DNA from: Azospirillum sp. B510
Lineage (GTDB): Bacteria; Pseudomonadota; Alphaproteobacteria; Azospirillales; Azospirillaceae
Reading direction: 5' to 3'
DNA: 64,000 nucleotides
Assembly (NCBI RefSeq): GCF_000010725.1
Contig: NC_013854.1
Location: 835,001-899,000 of the forward strand
Part shown: positions 7,795-17,645 of the stretch, piece after piece
Position numbering within the stretch: the stretch's first letter is position 1
Layout: each line of letters begins with the position of its first letter
Notes under the pieces: model-generated
Told to the model about the DNA's origin: nothing
What the model saw: only the letters and a program-made list of their open reading frames with translations
The model's database searches: none
Program-made: the position numbers and the translations under genes

Positions 7795-9975
7795 TCAGGC
7801 CGCCCGCGCCGCCGCCCGCCGTCCGCCCGCCGCCAGATGGTCGCCGATGCGCCTGTCGGCGCGCTGGATGTGTTCGAACAGCCAGTCGCGCAGCAGCGCC
7901 AGCAGCTCGTCGGCGACGGAGTCGCCGGCCTCCAGGCGGCGGTGCAGCGCCTCGGCGCGGGTGCGCAGGGCGTCATGCTGGGCCTTGTGGCCCGCGGCGT
8001 CGGGATAGCCGCTGCGCTCCATCAGCCGTTCCTCCTGGTCGAAATGCAGCGCGGTATAGGTCAGCAGCCGTCCGACCGCCTCCTTCAGCGCCTTGGCGGC
8101 CGTTCCCCGGTCGCCGGCGCGGGGGGGCCGGGCCAGCGCCGCCGCCTCGTTCATCAGGGCGATCAGGATCATGTGGTCGGTGTCGATCGCCTCCTCGCCG
8201 ACCGCCAGCCCGTCGCTCCACGGCATGAAGCAGTCCGGCGCGTCGGCCGGGGCGGTGTGCAGCTCGGCCAGCGGGGCGGCGTTGATCGATCCGACATTGG
8301 TCAGGAAGGCATCGACCATGCCGCGCAGGCCCTGGGCCTGCCGCGACAGCCCGCCGGCGGCGTCCAGCAGCGCCTCGGCCGAGCGTTCGGTTTCCAGCGC
8401 CGCCCCCGACACCGCGTCGATGCTGGTGGAGACCTGGCGGGTGCCCTCCGCCGCCTCGCCGGCGCTGCGGGCGATCTCGCCGGTGGCCGCCCCCTGCTGC
8501 TGGACGGCGGCGGCGATCGAGGTGCCGATCTCGTCGCTGCGGGCGACGATGACGCCGATCTCGCGGATCGCGGCGACGGCGGCGCGGGTCGCCTCCCGCA
8601 CCTCGGCGATGTGCTGGCCGATCTCCTCGGTGGCCTTGGCGGTCTGGTTGGCCAGATTCTTGACCTCCCCGGCCACCACGGCGAATCCCTTGCCCATCTC
8701 GCCGGCCCGCGCCGCCTCGATGGTGGCGTTCAGCGCCAACAGGTTGGTCTGGCCGGCGATGCCGGCGATCAGATCGGCGACCTCGCCGATCCGCTGCGCG
8801 GCATGGCCCAGCCCGTCGATCTGCGCGCCGGCCCTGCGCGACGCCTCGACCGCCTGGGTGGAGATGGCGGACGAGGTCACCACCTGCTCGCCGATCACGG
8901 TGATGGAGCCGGTCAGCTGTTCCGCCGCCGAGGCGACGGTCTGCACGCTGCTGTTGGCCTGTTGCGAGGCGCTGGCGACGGAGGTCGCCTCGCGCCGGTT
9001 GCGGTCGGCGGTGGCGGACAGGGCGCGGGCGGTGGTCTCCAGCGTGCCGACGGCCGATCCGACGCCGCGGATCGTCTCAGCGATGGTGGCGTCGAATCGG
9101 TCGGTCAGACGCTTCAGCGCCTGGGCCCGCTGTTCGGTGACGCGATGCTCGGTCTTCTGCCGCTCCCAATGATGGGCTAGGTCGATCTGCTGGACGCGGA
9201 AGACCTCCACCGTGCGGGCCATGGCGCCGATCTCATCGCCGCGGCCGAGGCCGGGGACGGTGACCGCGCTGTCGCCGCCGGCCAGATCCCGCATGACCCG
9301 GCCCAGCCCATCCAGCGGCCGGACGATGGCGCGGCTGACCAGCAGGGCGAGCAGAACCGCCGCCAGGGCGATCAGCAGGCCGGTGCCGGCCAGCCGCAGC
9401 GCCGCTTGGCGGAAGGCGACATCGACGTCGTCGATGTAGATGCCGGAGCCGACGAGCCAGCCCCAGGGGGCGAAGCCCTTGACATAGGACAGCTTCGCCA
9501 CCGGCTCCGCCGCCCCCGGCCGGGGCCACAGATAATCGACGAATCCGGCGCCGTCGGCCTTCACCACCCGCACGAATTCCCGGAACAGCCGCTTGCCGTT
9601 GGGATCGGTGGTGTTCGAGACGTCGGTGCCGTCCAGTTCCGGCTTGATCGGGTGCATCACCATCCGCGGGGCGAGGTCGGTGATGAAGAAATACTCGTCG
9701 CCGTCGTGCCGCAGCGTCTTCAGCGCCGCCTTGGCCCGCGCCTGCGCCTCGGCGCGGGGCAGGGCGCCGGCGCGCTCCTGCGCCTCGTAATGGGTGATCA
9801 GGCTGTGCGCGACCTCGACGACGTTGCGGGTCTTGTCCTGGCGGTCGGCCATCATCTCGGCGCGCAGGCCCATCAGGCTGACCGCGGCGACAAGGACCAG
9901 CCCGAGCCCGGCCGCCGCCAGGATCAGTCCGATCTTGCTCTTGATGCTGATGCGTTCGAACAAGGCAACGGTCAC
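7795..9975 (-). CDS. Methyl-accepting chemotaxis protein with C-terminal bacteriohemerythrin domain
   Basis: About 726 residues. Order: first membrane helix ([20 protein letters not shown]), a periplasmic single Cache domain ([19 protein letters not shown], with [15 protein letters not shown] at its end), a second membrane helix, HAMP, the MCP signalling hairpin (tip [19 protein letters not shown]), and a hemerythrin domain at about residues 595-720 with the iron-ligand pattern [19 protein letters not shown] and LFEHI. The hemerythrin part should bind O2 at a di-iron site, so this is a probable oxygen or redox taxis receptor that also reads a small periplasmic ligand. A GTG start at 9975 is preferred because GGAGGGGG lies nine bases upstream. 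Confidence 0.9.
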   Translation of the reverse strand: MTVALFERISIKSKIGLILAAAGLGLVLVAAVSLMGLRAEMMADRQDKTRNVVEVAHSLITHYEAQERAGALPRAEAQARAKAALKTLRHDGDEYFFITDLAPRMVMHPIKPELDGTDVSNTTDPNGKRLFREFVRVVKADGAGFVDYLWPRPGAAEPVAKLSYVKGFAPWGWLVGSGIYIDDVDVAFRQAALRLAGTGLLIALAAVLLALLVSRAIVRPLDGLGRVMRDLAGGDSAVTVPGLGRGDEIGAMARTVEVFRVQQIDLAHHWERQKTEHRVTEQRAQALKRLTDRFDATIAETIRGVGSAVGTLETTARALSATADRNRREATSVASASQQANSSVQTVASAAEQLTGSITVIGEQVVTSSAISTQAVEASRRAGAQIDGLGHAAQRIGEVADLIAGIAGQTNLLALNATIEAARAGEMGKGFAVVAGEVKNLANQTAKATEEIGQHIAEVREATRAAVAAIREIGVIVARSDEIGTSIAAAVQQQGAATGEIARSAGEAAEGTRQVSTSIDAVSGAALETERSAEALLDAAGGLSRQAQGLRGMVDAFLTNVGSINAAPLAELHTAPADAPDCFMPWSDGLAVGEEAIDTDHMILIALMNEAAALARPPRAGDRGTAAKALKEAVGRLLTYTALHFDQEERLMERSGYPDAAGHKAQHDALRTRAEALHRRLEAGDSVADELLALLRDWLFEHIQRADRRIGDHLAAGGRRAAARAA

Positions 9976-10175
9976 GGCAGCAACCCCCTCCGGCAATAAA
10001 ATGGCGGTGTCCCTATAATTTTCGGGACTTTTGCCGCGGCGGGGCGGGGCGTCAAGATTATTTGTTTGTGTGGCTTACGTTTCGTTCACCAGAATGTCGT
10101 AATTGCAACCATAATCGAGTGTGCCGTGCGACAATCAGGCGCGGCTGGGCGGGCGCGGCCAAGTCAAAAGGACGG

Positions 10176-10204
10176 GCGGGAGGCGTTGTCGTCACGCCTC
10201 CCGC
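10176..10204 (-). terminator. Rho-independent terminator after phoH
   Basis: A perfect 11-bp stem (GCGGGAGGCGT / ACGCCTCCCGC) with a 7-base loop lies 26 bases past the phoH stop. On the minus strand it is followed by CCGTCCTTTTGAC. Confidence 0.75.
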
Positions 10205-10229
10205 GCAACCGCCGGAAGACCGGTCGCGC

Positions 10230-10988
10230 TCAGAGCACCGTCAGCATGCTCGCCACCAGCGGGTGGCGGACGATGTCCTTCTCCGTCAGCCGGACGACGG
10301 CGATTCCCTCCACCGCCTCCAACCGGCGGGCGATGTCGGACAGCCCCGACAGGTTGTCCAGCAGGTCGGTCTGGTCGGGGTCGCCGGTCAGCACCATGGT
10401 GGAATGCCAGCCGAGCCGGGTCAGCAACATCTTGATCTGGGCATAGGTGCAGTTCTGTGCCTCGTCGATCACCACGAAGGCGTTGTTCAGGGTGCGGCCG
10501 CGCATGAAGCCCACGGGGGCGATCTCGATGGTGCCGTCGGCCATCAGGGCGCGCAGCCGCTTGGACCCCAGCCGGTCGGTCAGCGCGTCGTAGAGCGGGC
10601 GCAGGAACGGCGCCATCTTCTCGTGCATGTCGCCGGGCAGATAGCCGATGCTCTCACCCGCCTCGATCGCCGGGCGGGACAGGACGATGCGGTCGACGCT
10701 GCCCGATTCCAGCGCCTCCACCGCCGACGAGATGGCGAGATAGGTCTTGCCGGTGCCGGCCGGACCCAGCGCCACCACCAGATTGTGCGCCTTGATGGCG
10801 TCCATCAGAAGCTTCTGGTTGGCGTTCTGCGGCTTGACCTTGCGCAGATAGCTCTGGTCGCGGCGATCCTCATTGCCACCAAGGGGGTCCCAGCCGACGC
10901 TGGCGCGGCTGCTCATGCCGGGGAAAAGCGGGCGGACGGAGGAGTCGTCGTCCGCCGCGGCGATGCCTTTGCTCGAACGCTTGGCCAT
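10230..10988 (-). CDS. PhoH-family ATPase
   Basis: A 252-residue cytoplasmic P-loop protein. Walker A is GPAGTGKT (about residue 75) and Walker B is AFVVIDEAQN, with the family SRPAIEAGESIGYLPGDMHEKM segment between. PhoH proteins resemble the N-terminal half of SF1 helicases and are linked to phosphate starvation and RNA metabolism; the reaction is not firmly known. The N-terminus carries a low-complexity Ser/Asp tract. The ATG at 10988 has GAGGAG eight bases upstream. It is monocistronic, with its own terminator and another terminator-like hairpin just upstream. Confidence 0.9.
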   Translation of the reverse strand: MAKRSSKGIAAADDDSSVRPLFPGMSSRASVGWDPLGGNEDRRDQSYLRKVKPQNANQKLLMDAIKAHNLVVALGPAGTGKTYLAISSAVEALESGSVDRIVLSRPAIEAGESIGYLPGDMHEKMAPFLRPLYDALTDRLGSKRLRALMADGTIEIAPVGFMRGRTLNNAFVVIDEAQNCTYAQIKMLLTRLGWHSTMVLTGDPDQTDLLDNLSGLSDIARRLEAVEGIAVVRLTEKDIVRHPLVASMLTVL

Positions 10989-11062
10989 GTCGCATCTCCT
11001 CGAATGGTGGGGGTGGCGCCGGAATTGATCGAAACCAAGGCGGCCGGAACCGGGCCGGGCAC

Positions 11063-11089
11063 AAAAAAAGCCTCCCACGGGGGGAGGCT
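11063..11089 (-). terminator. Orphan rho-independent terminator upstream of phoH
   Basis: An 8-bp perfect stem (AGCCTCCC / GGGAGGCT, 11069-11076 and 11082-11089) is followed on the minus strand by seven Ts. It is therefore a strong leftward terminator, but no convincing minus-strand gene lies to its right before minC. It suggests an unannotated small transcript between about 11090 and 11780. Confidence 0.75.
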
Positions 11090-11779
11090 CGATCGGTCGG
11101 AATGTCGCGTGCCGGGGACTGCCGCGCCGGGTGCCGCACCGGATGCCGTGTCCGGACGGCGCGCCGGTGCCGGAGATGCCGGTGCGGGCGGACGCGGGCG
11201 CTGCTCTGTGGGCGAAACAAGGTGCAAGAGAACCTCGTCGTCATTGTTGGACCACGCAAGTCCGACTGTAGCGGTCTCAACACGCGGCGTCAGGCGAAAT
11301 TGCGGCCGACGCAAAATATTCATACCAGATGTGGTGTGGGTGCCGCAGGAAAGCCGGCGAAGGCGGGCTCGGTAACCCTTTCCGCCGAGCCGGACCGGCT
11401 GCCGGATAGCCTTCCGGCTGAGGCGGGCGAAAGGCTTTGCCGCTGCCACGGGCATTCATTACTATGGTCGCCCAAGGGGGAAATCGGAAGACATGCTGCA
11501 ACCCTGGTCTGTCCATGCGGATGGCGGGCCGCGATTGACGGTCGTCGCGCCCGGCGATGGCCGCGGGGATGCGCCTTCGTCTTGCGGCGGGCGGCAGGCG
11601 GCGGCGTGGCTTGCGATTGTCATCCCGGCGGACGGGGAAACTCTTGAATCCGACCGGTGTGGACGGCTAGAAGGCGCTGATTGGCTGGCTCGATGCCGGG
11701 GCTGCGCGATGGCGGTTGCGGGCGCACGGGTGAACCGGACGCACGGCACGGGACGGCGGGAACGAACGGGAAGGCTACG
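11090..11779. other. Long gap without a convincing gene between phoH and minC
   Basis: About 690 bases separate the orphan terminator from minC. Several open frames cross it on both strands, but none has recognisable protein character. One minus-strand frame beginning near 11323 (MNILRRPQF) reads through the terminator at its left end, which argues against it. A plus-strand frame from 11493 has a plausible ribosome site but an Arg/Gly-rich, feature-poor product. The right part presumably holds the min promoter. Confidence 0.5.
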
Positions 11780-12547
11780 GTGAGCAGCGCCAGTCAGGTC
11801 GCCGAACGGGATGCGCCGTTCCAGTTGCGTGGCAACTCCTTCACCATGATGGTGCTGAAGGTTTTCGCGCCCACATCGCCGGATTTCTTCACGCAGCTCA
11901 GCGTCAAGGTGCGCCAGGCGCCCAATTTCTTCCGCAACGCGCCGGTCGTGCTGGATTTCGACGATCTGCCGGAGAGCGTCGTCTTTGATCTGGGCGCTTT
12001 CGTGGCGCAGGTACGGGCGCTGCATCTGCTGCCGGTCGGCTTCCAGGGCGGGCCGCAGCCGGTGCGCGAGGCGGCGGCGGCCGTCGGGCTGACGCCGATG
12101 CCGTCGGGACGCGCCGCCAAGCTGGAGGAGGTGGTGAAGGCCCCCGATCCGCGCCAGCACGACCAGCAGGCGCCGATCCCGGCGCCGCAGGTGCTGATCG
12201 AGGTCGTCCACCGTCCGGCCGTGGTGGTGACTGACCCGGTGCGCTCCGGCATGCGGGTCTATGCCGAGAAGACCGACCTGATCGTCGCCAGCTCGGTCTC
12301 GCCGGGGGCGGAGCTGCTGGCCGACGGCAACATCCACGTGTATGGCGCGCTGCGCGGCCGGGCGCTGGCCGGCTTCTCCGGCGACACCGGCGCCCGCATC
12401 TTCTGCCACAGCTTGGAGGCAGAGGTGCTATCGGTCGCAGGCAATTATCGCGTCAGCGAAGACATCGGCAGTGACTTTTATAAGAAAGCCGTGCAGGTTT
12501 TCCTGCGCGATGGCGTTCTCAGCATGGAACTGCTGAAGAACGCCTGA
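11780..12547 (+). CDS. minC: Septum site-determining protein MinC
   Basis: A 255-residue cell division inhibitor that blocks FtsZ ring formation away from midcell. The N-terminal domain (FQLRGNSFTMMVLKVF) binds FtsZ. A Pro/Gln-rich linker (about residues 125-150) leads to the C-terminal beta-helix domain, recognisable by GMRVYAEKTDLIVASSVSPG, ELLADGNIHVYGALRGRALAG and the conserved RIFCHSLEAE. That domain dimerises and binds MinD. A GTG start at 11780 is chosen because GGGAAGG lies six bases upstream. It leads minCDE. Confidence 0.95.
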   Translation: MSSASQVAERDAPFQLRGNSFTMMVLKVFAPTSPDFFTQLSVKVRQAPNFFRNAPVVLDFDDLPESVVFDLGAFVAQVRALHLLPVGFQGGPQPVREAAAAVGLTPMPSGRAAKLEEVVKAPDPRQHDQQAPIPAPQVLIEVVHRPAVVVTDPVRSGMRVYAEKTDLIVASSVSPGAELLADGNIHVYGALRGRALAGFSGDTGARIFCHSLEAEVLSVAGNYRVSEDIGSDFYKKAVQVFLRDGVLSMELLKNA

Positions 12548-12640
12548 GGGTTGTAGCGACGGACTGTTGTCCGGGGGCTGAAGACTTCGGACTGAGTCGG
12601 TATCGGTGACGGCAACTTTGGGATTATGGGAGAGGCTTCG

Positions 12641-13456
12641 TTGAGCAAGATCATCGTCATGACCTCCGGCAAGGGCGGTGTCGGCAAGACGACCTCGTCC
12701 GCGGCATTCGCGACCGGGCTGGCGCTTCGCGGCTTCAAGACGGTCGTCATCGATTTCGACGTCGGGCTGCGCAACCTCGATCTGGTGATGGGATGCGAAC
12801 GCCGGGTGGTCTTCGACTTCATCAACGTCATCAATGGTGAGGCCAAGCTCAACCAGGCGCTGATCAAGGACAAGCGGATCGAAAATCTCTACATCCTCCC
12901 GACCTCGCAGACGCGCGACAAGGACGCGCTGACCCGCGAGGGGGTGGAGAAGGTGCTGAACGAGCTGTCGAAGGAATTCGACTACATCCTGTGCGACAGC
13001 CCGGCCGGTATCGAGCGCGGCGCCCTGATGTCGCTCTATTTCGCCGACCACGCCATCATCGTCACCAACCCGGAAGTCTCGTCGGTGCGCGACAGCGACC
13101 GCATCCTGGGCGTGCTGAACTCGCGCTCCCGCCGGGCGGAGCAGGGGCTGGAGCCGGTGACCCAGCAGCTGCTGCTGACCCGCTACGACCCCGAGCGCGT
13201 CGAGAAGGGCGAGATGCTGAAGGTCGACGACGTGCTGGAGATCCTGGCGATCCCGCTGCTCGGCGTCATTCCGGAAAGCCAGGCGGTGCTGCGCGCCTCC
13301 AACGTCGGCATGCCGGTGATCCTCGACGAGGCCTCCAACGCCGGTCTGGCCTATTCCGACGCGGTCGGCCGCTTCCTGGGCGAGGACATCGAGCACCGCT
13401 TCGTCACCCCCCAGAAGAAGGGCCTGTTCAGCCGGCTCCTGCGGAGGAGCGCATGA
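12641..13456 (+). CDS. minD: Septum site-determining ATPase MinD
   Basis: A 271-residue deviant Walker ATPase that binds the membrane and recruits MinC. The signature KGGVGKTT is near the N-terminus (MTSGKGGVGKTT). Switch I contains DFDVGLRNLDLVMG and the Walker B region is YILCDSPAGIERGA. The C-terminal amphipathic membrane-targeting helix is present as KKGLFSRLLRRS. A TTG start at 12641 is chosen because GGAGAGG lies just upstream and the protein then begins like its homologues (SKIIVMTSGKGG); an ATG at 12626 is the alternative. Confidence 0.96.
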   Translation: MSKIIVMTSGKGGVGKTTSSAAFATGLALRGFKTVVIDFDVGLRNLDLVMGCERRVVFDFINVINGEAKLNQALIKDKRIENLYILPTSQTRDKDALTREGVEKVLNELSKEFDYILCDSPAGIERGALMSLYFADHAIIVTNPEVSSVRDSDRILGVLNSRSRRAEQGLEPVTQQLLLTRYDPERVEKGEMLKVDDVLEILAIPLLGVIPESQAVLRASNVGMPVILDEASNAGLAYSDAVGRFLGEDIEHRFVTPQKKGLFSRLLRRSA

Positions 13457-13821
13457 GCATCTTCAGCTTCTTCCGCTCGGCCCCGCGGCCGTCGGCGGTC
13501 CAGGCCAAGGAGCGGTTGCAGATCGTCATGGCGCATGAGCGCGCCGGGCGCAGCGGCCCCGACTATCTGCCGATGCTTCAGCAGGAGCTGCTGGCGGTGA
13601 TCGCCAAATACGTCAACATCGACGAGAACAAGGTCGAGGTGAAGCTCGACCGTGGCGGCGACTGTTCGACGCTGGAGGTCAACATCGAGCTGCCGGCCCG
13701 CGAACAGGCCAAGGCGACCGCGGCCAAGGCGGGCGACAAGCCCGCCGGCAACGACGATGCCGCCGCCAAGCGTCCGGCCGGCGGCGCCGTCGGCAATGCC
13801 GGCGCGAAGAAGCGCGGCTAA
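13453..13821 (+). CDS. minE: Cell division topological specificity factor MinE, with extended C-terminus
   Basis: A 122-residue protein. The N-terminal anti-MinCD and membrane part is MSIFSFFRS followed by AKERLQIVMAHERAG, and the topological domain contains YLPMLQQELLAVIAKYV. It stimulates MinD ATPase and drives Min oscillation. Enterobacterial MinE has about 88 residues; here the last 35 or so are an added Ala/Lys/Gly-rich low-complexity tail. The ATG overlaps the minD stop (ATGA), so translation is coupled. Confidence 0.94.
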   Translation: MSIFSFFRSAPRPSAVQAKERLQIVMAHERAGRSGPDYLPMLQQELLAVIAKYVNIDENKVEVKLDRGGDCSTLEVNIELPAREQAKATAAKAGDKPAGNDDAAAKRPAGGAVGNAGAKKRG

Positions 13822-13858
13822 GTGGTCCCGTCCGGTTTCCGCGCCGTCATGCTCCCTG

Positions 13859-13893
13859 AAATCCCTCCGGTGCGGCCGCAACGGGGGGATTTT
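13859..13893 (+). terminator. Probable terminator of minCDE
   Basis: A 10-bp stem with one G-T wobble (AAATCCCTCC / GGGGGGATTT) and a 14-base loop, ending in GATTTTCG, 38 bases after minE. Confidence 0.6.
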
Positions 13894-14111
13894 CGCATTC
13901 TGGCGGATGCGGATCGGGGCGCGCGACGGGCGGCGGCATCGGACATAGGCCGTCCCTGATCCTCCGTCCGGGTTTACGGCCGGGCGGCAACGGGGTATCA
14001 ACAAAGATAAGCCGCGTGAAAGCCCAATGGCTCCAATGGCCTGCGAATGGCGCGCCGGAGGTGCCTGCCGGGGCTGTCCGGCGGCGTATCGATCACGGGA
14101 AGAGGGTGCCG

Positions 14112-15521
14112 ATGTTCCTCGATTGCTCGTCGCTGATCGCCGAGAACCCGCCGCGGCCGTCGACCGGAATCGCGGTCACGGACATCGACGGCGACGGCGC
14201 CTTCGAGCTGGTCGTGGCCGGCTACCGCACCGCCAACCGCGTTCTGAAATGGGTGGACGGCCGTCTGGTCGACATCGCCCCCCCGCTGCTGGCCGATCCC
14301 GCCGGTCCCGCGCTGGGGCTGGCCGCCGCCGACATCGACGGCGACGGGCGGGAGGAGCTCTATGTCGTCAACAGCGACCGCGCTACCGGGGCGAAGGACA
14401 TGGCCGACCGGCTGTTCGCCTGTTTCGGCAAGCATTGGCTCGACCTGTTCGCCCAGTCGGAGAATGCCGGGGCGGCCAACCACACCGCCGCCGGCGCGGT
14501 GGCGGCCATCGACCGCTGGGGCCATGGCCGCTACGGCTTCCTGGTGGCGACCGACGGCGGCCCGCTGCGCCTCTATGAGCTGACCCGGCGCGGCCGGTTG
14601 GAGGATGGGGCGGAGGAGGCCGGGCTGGACGCCATCGGCGCCGCGCGCGGCGTCACCATCCTGCCCATCCTGTCCGACCATATGGATGTGGTGACGGTCA
14701 ACGACGGCGGCCCCAACCAGCTGTTCCGCAATCTGGGCGACGGCAATTTCGAGGAGATCGCCGAGGAACGCGGCATCGCCGATTCGCGTCCCTCCGGCCG
14801 GGCGGTGGCGGCGCTCGACGCCGATGGCGACGGGCTGTTCGATCTGGTGGTCGGCACCTGGGACGGGGCGCAACGCCTGTTCCATCAGCGCATGGGCGGC
14901 AGCTTCGTCGAATCGGCCGATGCCGACCTGTCGATGCCCGGCCGCATCTTCACCGTCGTCGCCGCCGATTTTGACAATGACGGCTATCCGGAGCTGTTCT
15001 TCCACGCCCATGGCGAACCCAACCGCCTGTTTGGCTGGCGCGACGACCAATGGCGGGAGCTGGAACTGGGCGACGCCGCCGAGCCGAAAGGGTTGGGCAC
15101 CGGCGCCGTCGCCGCCGACATCGACGGGGATGGCCGGCTGGAACTGGTGCTGGCGCACGGCGCCGCGCATGCTTCGGGCCACGACGCCTTGCAAGACGTC
15201 GCCGACGGCGCGGCGCAGCCGCTTTCGATCTACCGTCCGGCGGCAACCAGCAATGGCTGGCTGCGCGTCCAGCCGCTGACCCCCTTCGGCGCTCCGGCGC
15301 GCGGCGCGGTGGTCAGCCTGATCGCCGGCGGGCGCCGCCAGCGCCGGGTGGTTTGCGCCGGCTCCGGCTATCTCTGCCAGGGTGAGCCGGTGGCGCATTT
15401 CGGGCTGGGGTCGCTGCACGAGGTCGAACAGATCGAGGTGCGCTGGCCCGACGGCATCGTGGTGACGGTGGACAACCCGCCGGCTGACCGGCTGCTGACC
15501 ATTCCCTACCCGCCGGAATAG
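14112..15521 (+). CDS. FG-GAP/VCBS-repeat protein with C-terminal ASPIC/UnbV domain
   Basis: About 469 residues made of repeated beta-propeller blades with calcium-binding D-x-D-G-D-G loops (DIDGDGAFELVVAG, DIDGDGREELYVVN, DADGDGLFDLVVG, DFDNDGYPELFF, DIDGDGRLELVL). The C-terminus matches an ASPIC/UnbV module (FGLGSLHEVEQIEVRWPDG). Such CRTAC1-like proteins are usually extracellular or surface binding proteins of unknown ligand, yet I see no clear signal peptide here. The ATG at 14112 has GAGGG upstream; a GTG at 14016 would add 32 residues without homologue-like character. It stands alone after minCDE. Confidence 0.85.
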   Translation: MFLDCSSLIAENPPRPSTGIAVTDIDGDGAFELVVAGYRTANRVLKWVDGRLVDIAPPLLADPAGPALGLAAADIDGDGREELYVVNSDRATGAKDMADRLFACFGKHWLDLFAQSENAGAANHTAAGAVAAIDRWGHGRYGFLVATDGGPLRLYELTRRGRLEDGAEEAGLDAIGAARGVTILPILSDHMDVVTVNDGGPNQLFRNLGDGNFEEIAEERGIADSRPSGRAVAALDADGDGLFDLVVGTWDGAQRLFHQRMGGSFVESADADLSMPGRIFTVVAADFDNDGYPELFFHAHGEPNRLFGWRDDQWRELELGDAAEPKGLGTGAVAADIDGDGRLELVLAHGAAHASGHDALQDVADGAAQPLSIYRPAATSNGWLRVQPLTPFGAPARGAVVSLIAGGRRQRRVVCAGSGYLCQGEPVAHFGLGSLHEVEQIEVRWPDGIVVTVDNPPADRLLTIPYPPE

Positions 15522-15817
15522 GCGGACCGGCGCCGCTGGGGTCGCCGACCGATGGCGCCGCAAATATTTCGGCGTTGCAACAGGTAGGGTCTTTCCTGTC
15601 GGCTTACGTCACATTAAAGTGCTTTTCGTTGCGGCGCCCGCGCTGCGGGGCAACGCGTGGCATGTCGATTCGGACATAATCCGTCGGCGCCGCCGGTTTC
15701 CGCCGCAAGCGGGTGCATGCCGATTGGATCCCTATCGATTGTCCAGGCCCATTGGATCCTGGCCATCGGGCGCATGCTGGACCGCGCGGCTCTGGGAAGC
15801 GGGAGACCGGGAGGCAC

Positions 15818-16342
15818 ATGTCACGACGCGACGTTCCCCTGACGGGGGTGGAACGCTTCTTCGATCCGGATGAAGTCATCGTTTCCAAGACCGACCTGAA
15901 GGGGCGAATCACCTACGCGAATCGGGTGTTCCAGCGGGTCGCCGGCTATGGCGAGAGCGAGTTGATGGGCGCCCCCCATTCCATCGTCCGCCATCCCGAC
16001 ATGCCGCGCTGCGTCTTCAAGCTGCTGTGGGACACGCTGGCGGCGGGGCGGGAGATCTTCGCCTATGTCGTCAACCGTGCCCGCAACGGCGACCATTACT
16101 GGGTCTTCGCCCATGTCACCCCCAGCTTCGACGCCGACGGGCGGGTGATCGGCTATCACTCCTCCCGCCGGGTGCCGGAACGGTCGGCGCTGGACAAGGT
16201 CGTTCCACTCTACCGCCAGCTTCTGGATCTCGAGAACAGCCATGCCGACCGCAAGCAGGGGATGGAGGCCGGATTCGCCGCCGTCCTCGCCCTGCTGGCC
16301 GAGAAGGGGATCGGATATGACGAATTCGTCTTCTCCCTCTAG
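15818..16342 (+). CDS. Single PAS-domain protein (Aer-type PAS), paired with the next chemoreceptor
   Basis: A 174-residue soluble protein that is almost only a PAS domain: [52 protein letters not shown], continuing to [17 protein letters not shown]. The RHPDMP motif and the arrangement match the FAD-binding PAS of aerotaxis receptor Aer. GGGAGG sits just before the ATG. The last 26 bases overlap the next gene, a membrane chemoreceptor without its own PAS. The pair therefore looks like a two-gene version of an Aer receptor. FAD binding is inferred. Confidence 0.85.
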   Translation: MSRRDVPLTGVERFFDPDEVIVSKTDLKGRITYANRVFQRVAGYGESELMGAPHSIVRHPDMPRCVFKLLWDTLAAGREIFAYVVNRARNGDHYWVFAHVTPSFDADGRVIGYHSSRRVPERSALDKVVPLYRQLLDLENSHADRKQGMEAGFAAVLALLAEKGIGYDEFVFSL

Positions 16343-17645
16343 CGCGTCGTCGCTGACGCGGGCCGGCGGCCTGGCCGTGCTGGGCGGGGTGGCCCTGGTG
16401 GCCCTGCTGGCGGTCGATCTTTTGGCGGTGGGCGGACCGCCCCTGCGTGCCGGGCTGGCGCTGGCCGGTCTGGCCGCGCTCGGTGGTTCGGTCGCCTGCC
16501 TGCGCCGCACCGGTGCCGTGCTCGACCAGCTGATCCGGGTGAACCGTGCCGTCGCCGCCGGCGATTTCGAGGCGCGGGTGATCGGCATCCGCGAGGGCGG
16601 GGCGCTGGGCGAACTGATGCACGCCACCAACGACGCCATCGACCGCACCGACGCCTTCGTGCGCGAGGCGACGGCCTCCATGCATGCGGTGTCGGAACAT
16701 AAATATTTCCGCCGCATCGTGCTGCGCGGCATGCAGGGCGGCTTCCTGCACGCCAGCCGCACCATCAACGCGGCGACGGAGAGCATCGCGCGGAAGGTCG
16801 CCGGCTTCGCCGGCGTGACCCGGCGGTTCGAGGGGCAGATCCAGAGCGTGTGCGGCGAGGTGGCCGACACCGCCCACCGGCTGGAGGTCTCCGCCCGCGC
16901 CATGGAGACCGATGCCACCCAGGCCACCGGCAAGGCGTCCTCGGTCGCGGCCTCCGCCGCCCAGACCGGCAGCAATGTCGGCAGCGTCGCCGTCGCGACG
17001 GAGGAGCTGTCCGCCTCGATCGCCGAGATCGCCCGCCAGATCGGCGAGGTCGCCCAGGTCGCCGAAACCGCCGCCGGCGAGGCCGAGCGCTCCAATGCGC
17101 TGATCGGCACCCTGTCCGGCGCGGCGCGCACGGTGGGCGACGTCGTCACCCTGATCAACGACATCGCCAGCCAGACCAATCTTCTGGCGCTGAACGCCAC
17201 CATCGAGGCGGCCCGCGCCGGGGAGGCCGGCAAGGGCTTTGCCGTGGTGGCGCAGGAGGTCAAGCGGCTGGCCGACCAGACCGCCAAGGCCACCGGCGAG
17301 ATCGCCGCCCAGATCAACGGCATCCAATCCTCCACCGACCAGGCGGTCGGCGCCATCCTCGGCATCGGCCGCACCATTCAGTCCATCAACCACATCGCCG
17401 CCGGCATCAGCGCCGGGATCGAGCAACAGGGCTCGGCGGTGCGCGAGATCGTCGTCAATATGGAACAGGCGGCATCCGGAACCCGAGCGGTGTCCGACGA
17501 CATCCGCGACGTCACCGACGCCGCCGGCCGCACCAGCGGCGCCGCGCATGACGTGTTCGCCGCCTCCGAGCGCATGGCGGCGGAGGCCGACCGCCTGACC
17601 CGCGAGGTCCGGCATTTCCTGGAGGAAATGCGGGGCGTCGCCTGA
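16317..17645 (+). CDS. Methyl-accepting chemotaxis protein, membrane-anchored, without periplasmic sensor
   Basis: A 442-residue receptor. After a Ser-rich N-terminus come two closely spaced hydrophobic stretches ([21 protein letters not shown] and [20 protein letters not shown]) with almost no periplasmic loop, then a HAMP-like region and the MCP signalling domain (tip [38 protein letters not shown]). Lacking a sensor, it probably takes its signal from the overlapping PAS gene, as Aer does within one chain. The start at 16317 has AAGGGGA upstream and lies inside the PAS gene. Confidence 0.88.
   Translation: MTNSSSPSSASSLTRAGGLAVLGGVALVALLAVDLLAVGGPPLRAGLALAGLAALGGSVACLRRTGAVLDQLIRVNRAVAAGDFEARVIGIREGGALGELMHATNDAIDRTDAFVREATASMHAVSEHKYFRRIVLRGMQGGFLHASRTINAATESIARKVAGFAGVTRRFEGQIQSVCGEVADTAHRLEVSARAMETDATQATGKASSVAASAAQTGSNVGSVAVATEELSASIAEIARQIGEVAQVAETAAGEAERSNALIGTLSGAARTVGDVVTLINDIASQTNLLALNATIEAARAGEAGKGFAVVAQEVKRLADQTAKATGEIAAQINGIQSSTDQAVGAILGIGRTIQSINHIAAGISAGIEQQGSAVREIVVNMEQAASGTRAVSDDIRDVTDAAGRTSGAAHDVFAASERMAAEADRLTREVRHFLEEMRGVA

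Noticed and set aside
11493..11783. Small plus-strand gene upstream of minC
   Set aside because: It has an acceptable ribosome site, but the 96-residue product is rich in Gly and Arg, has no recognisable features and its end overlaps the minC start.
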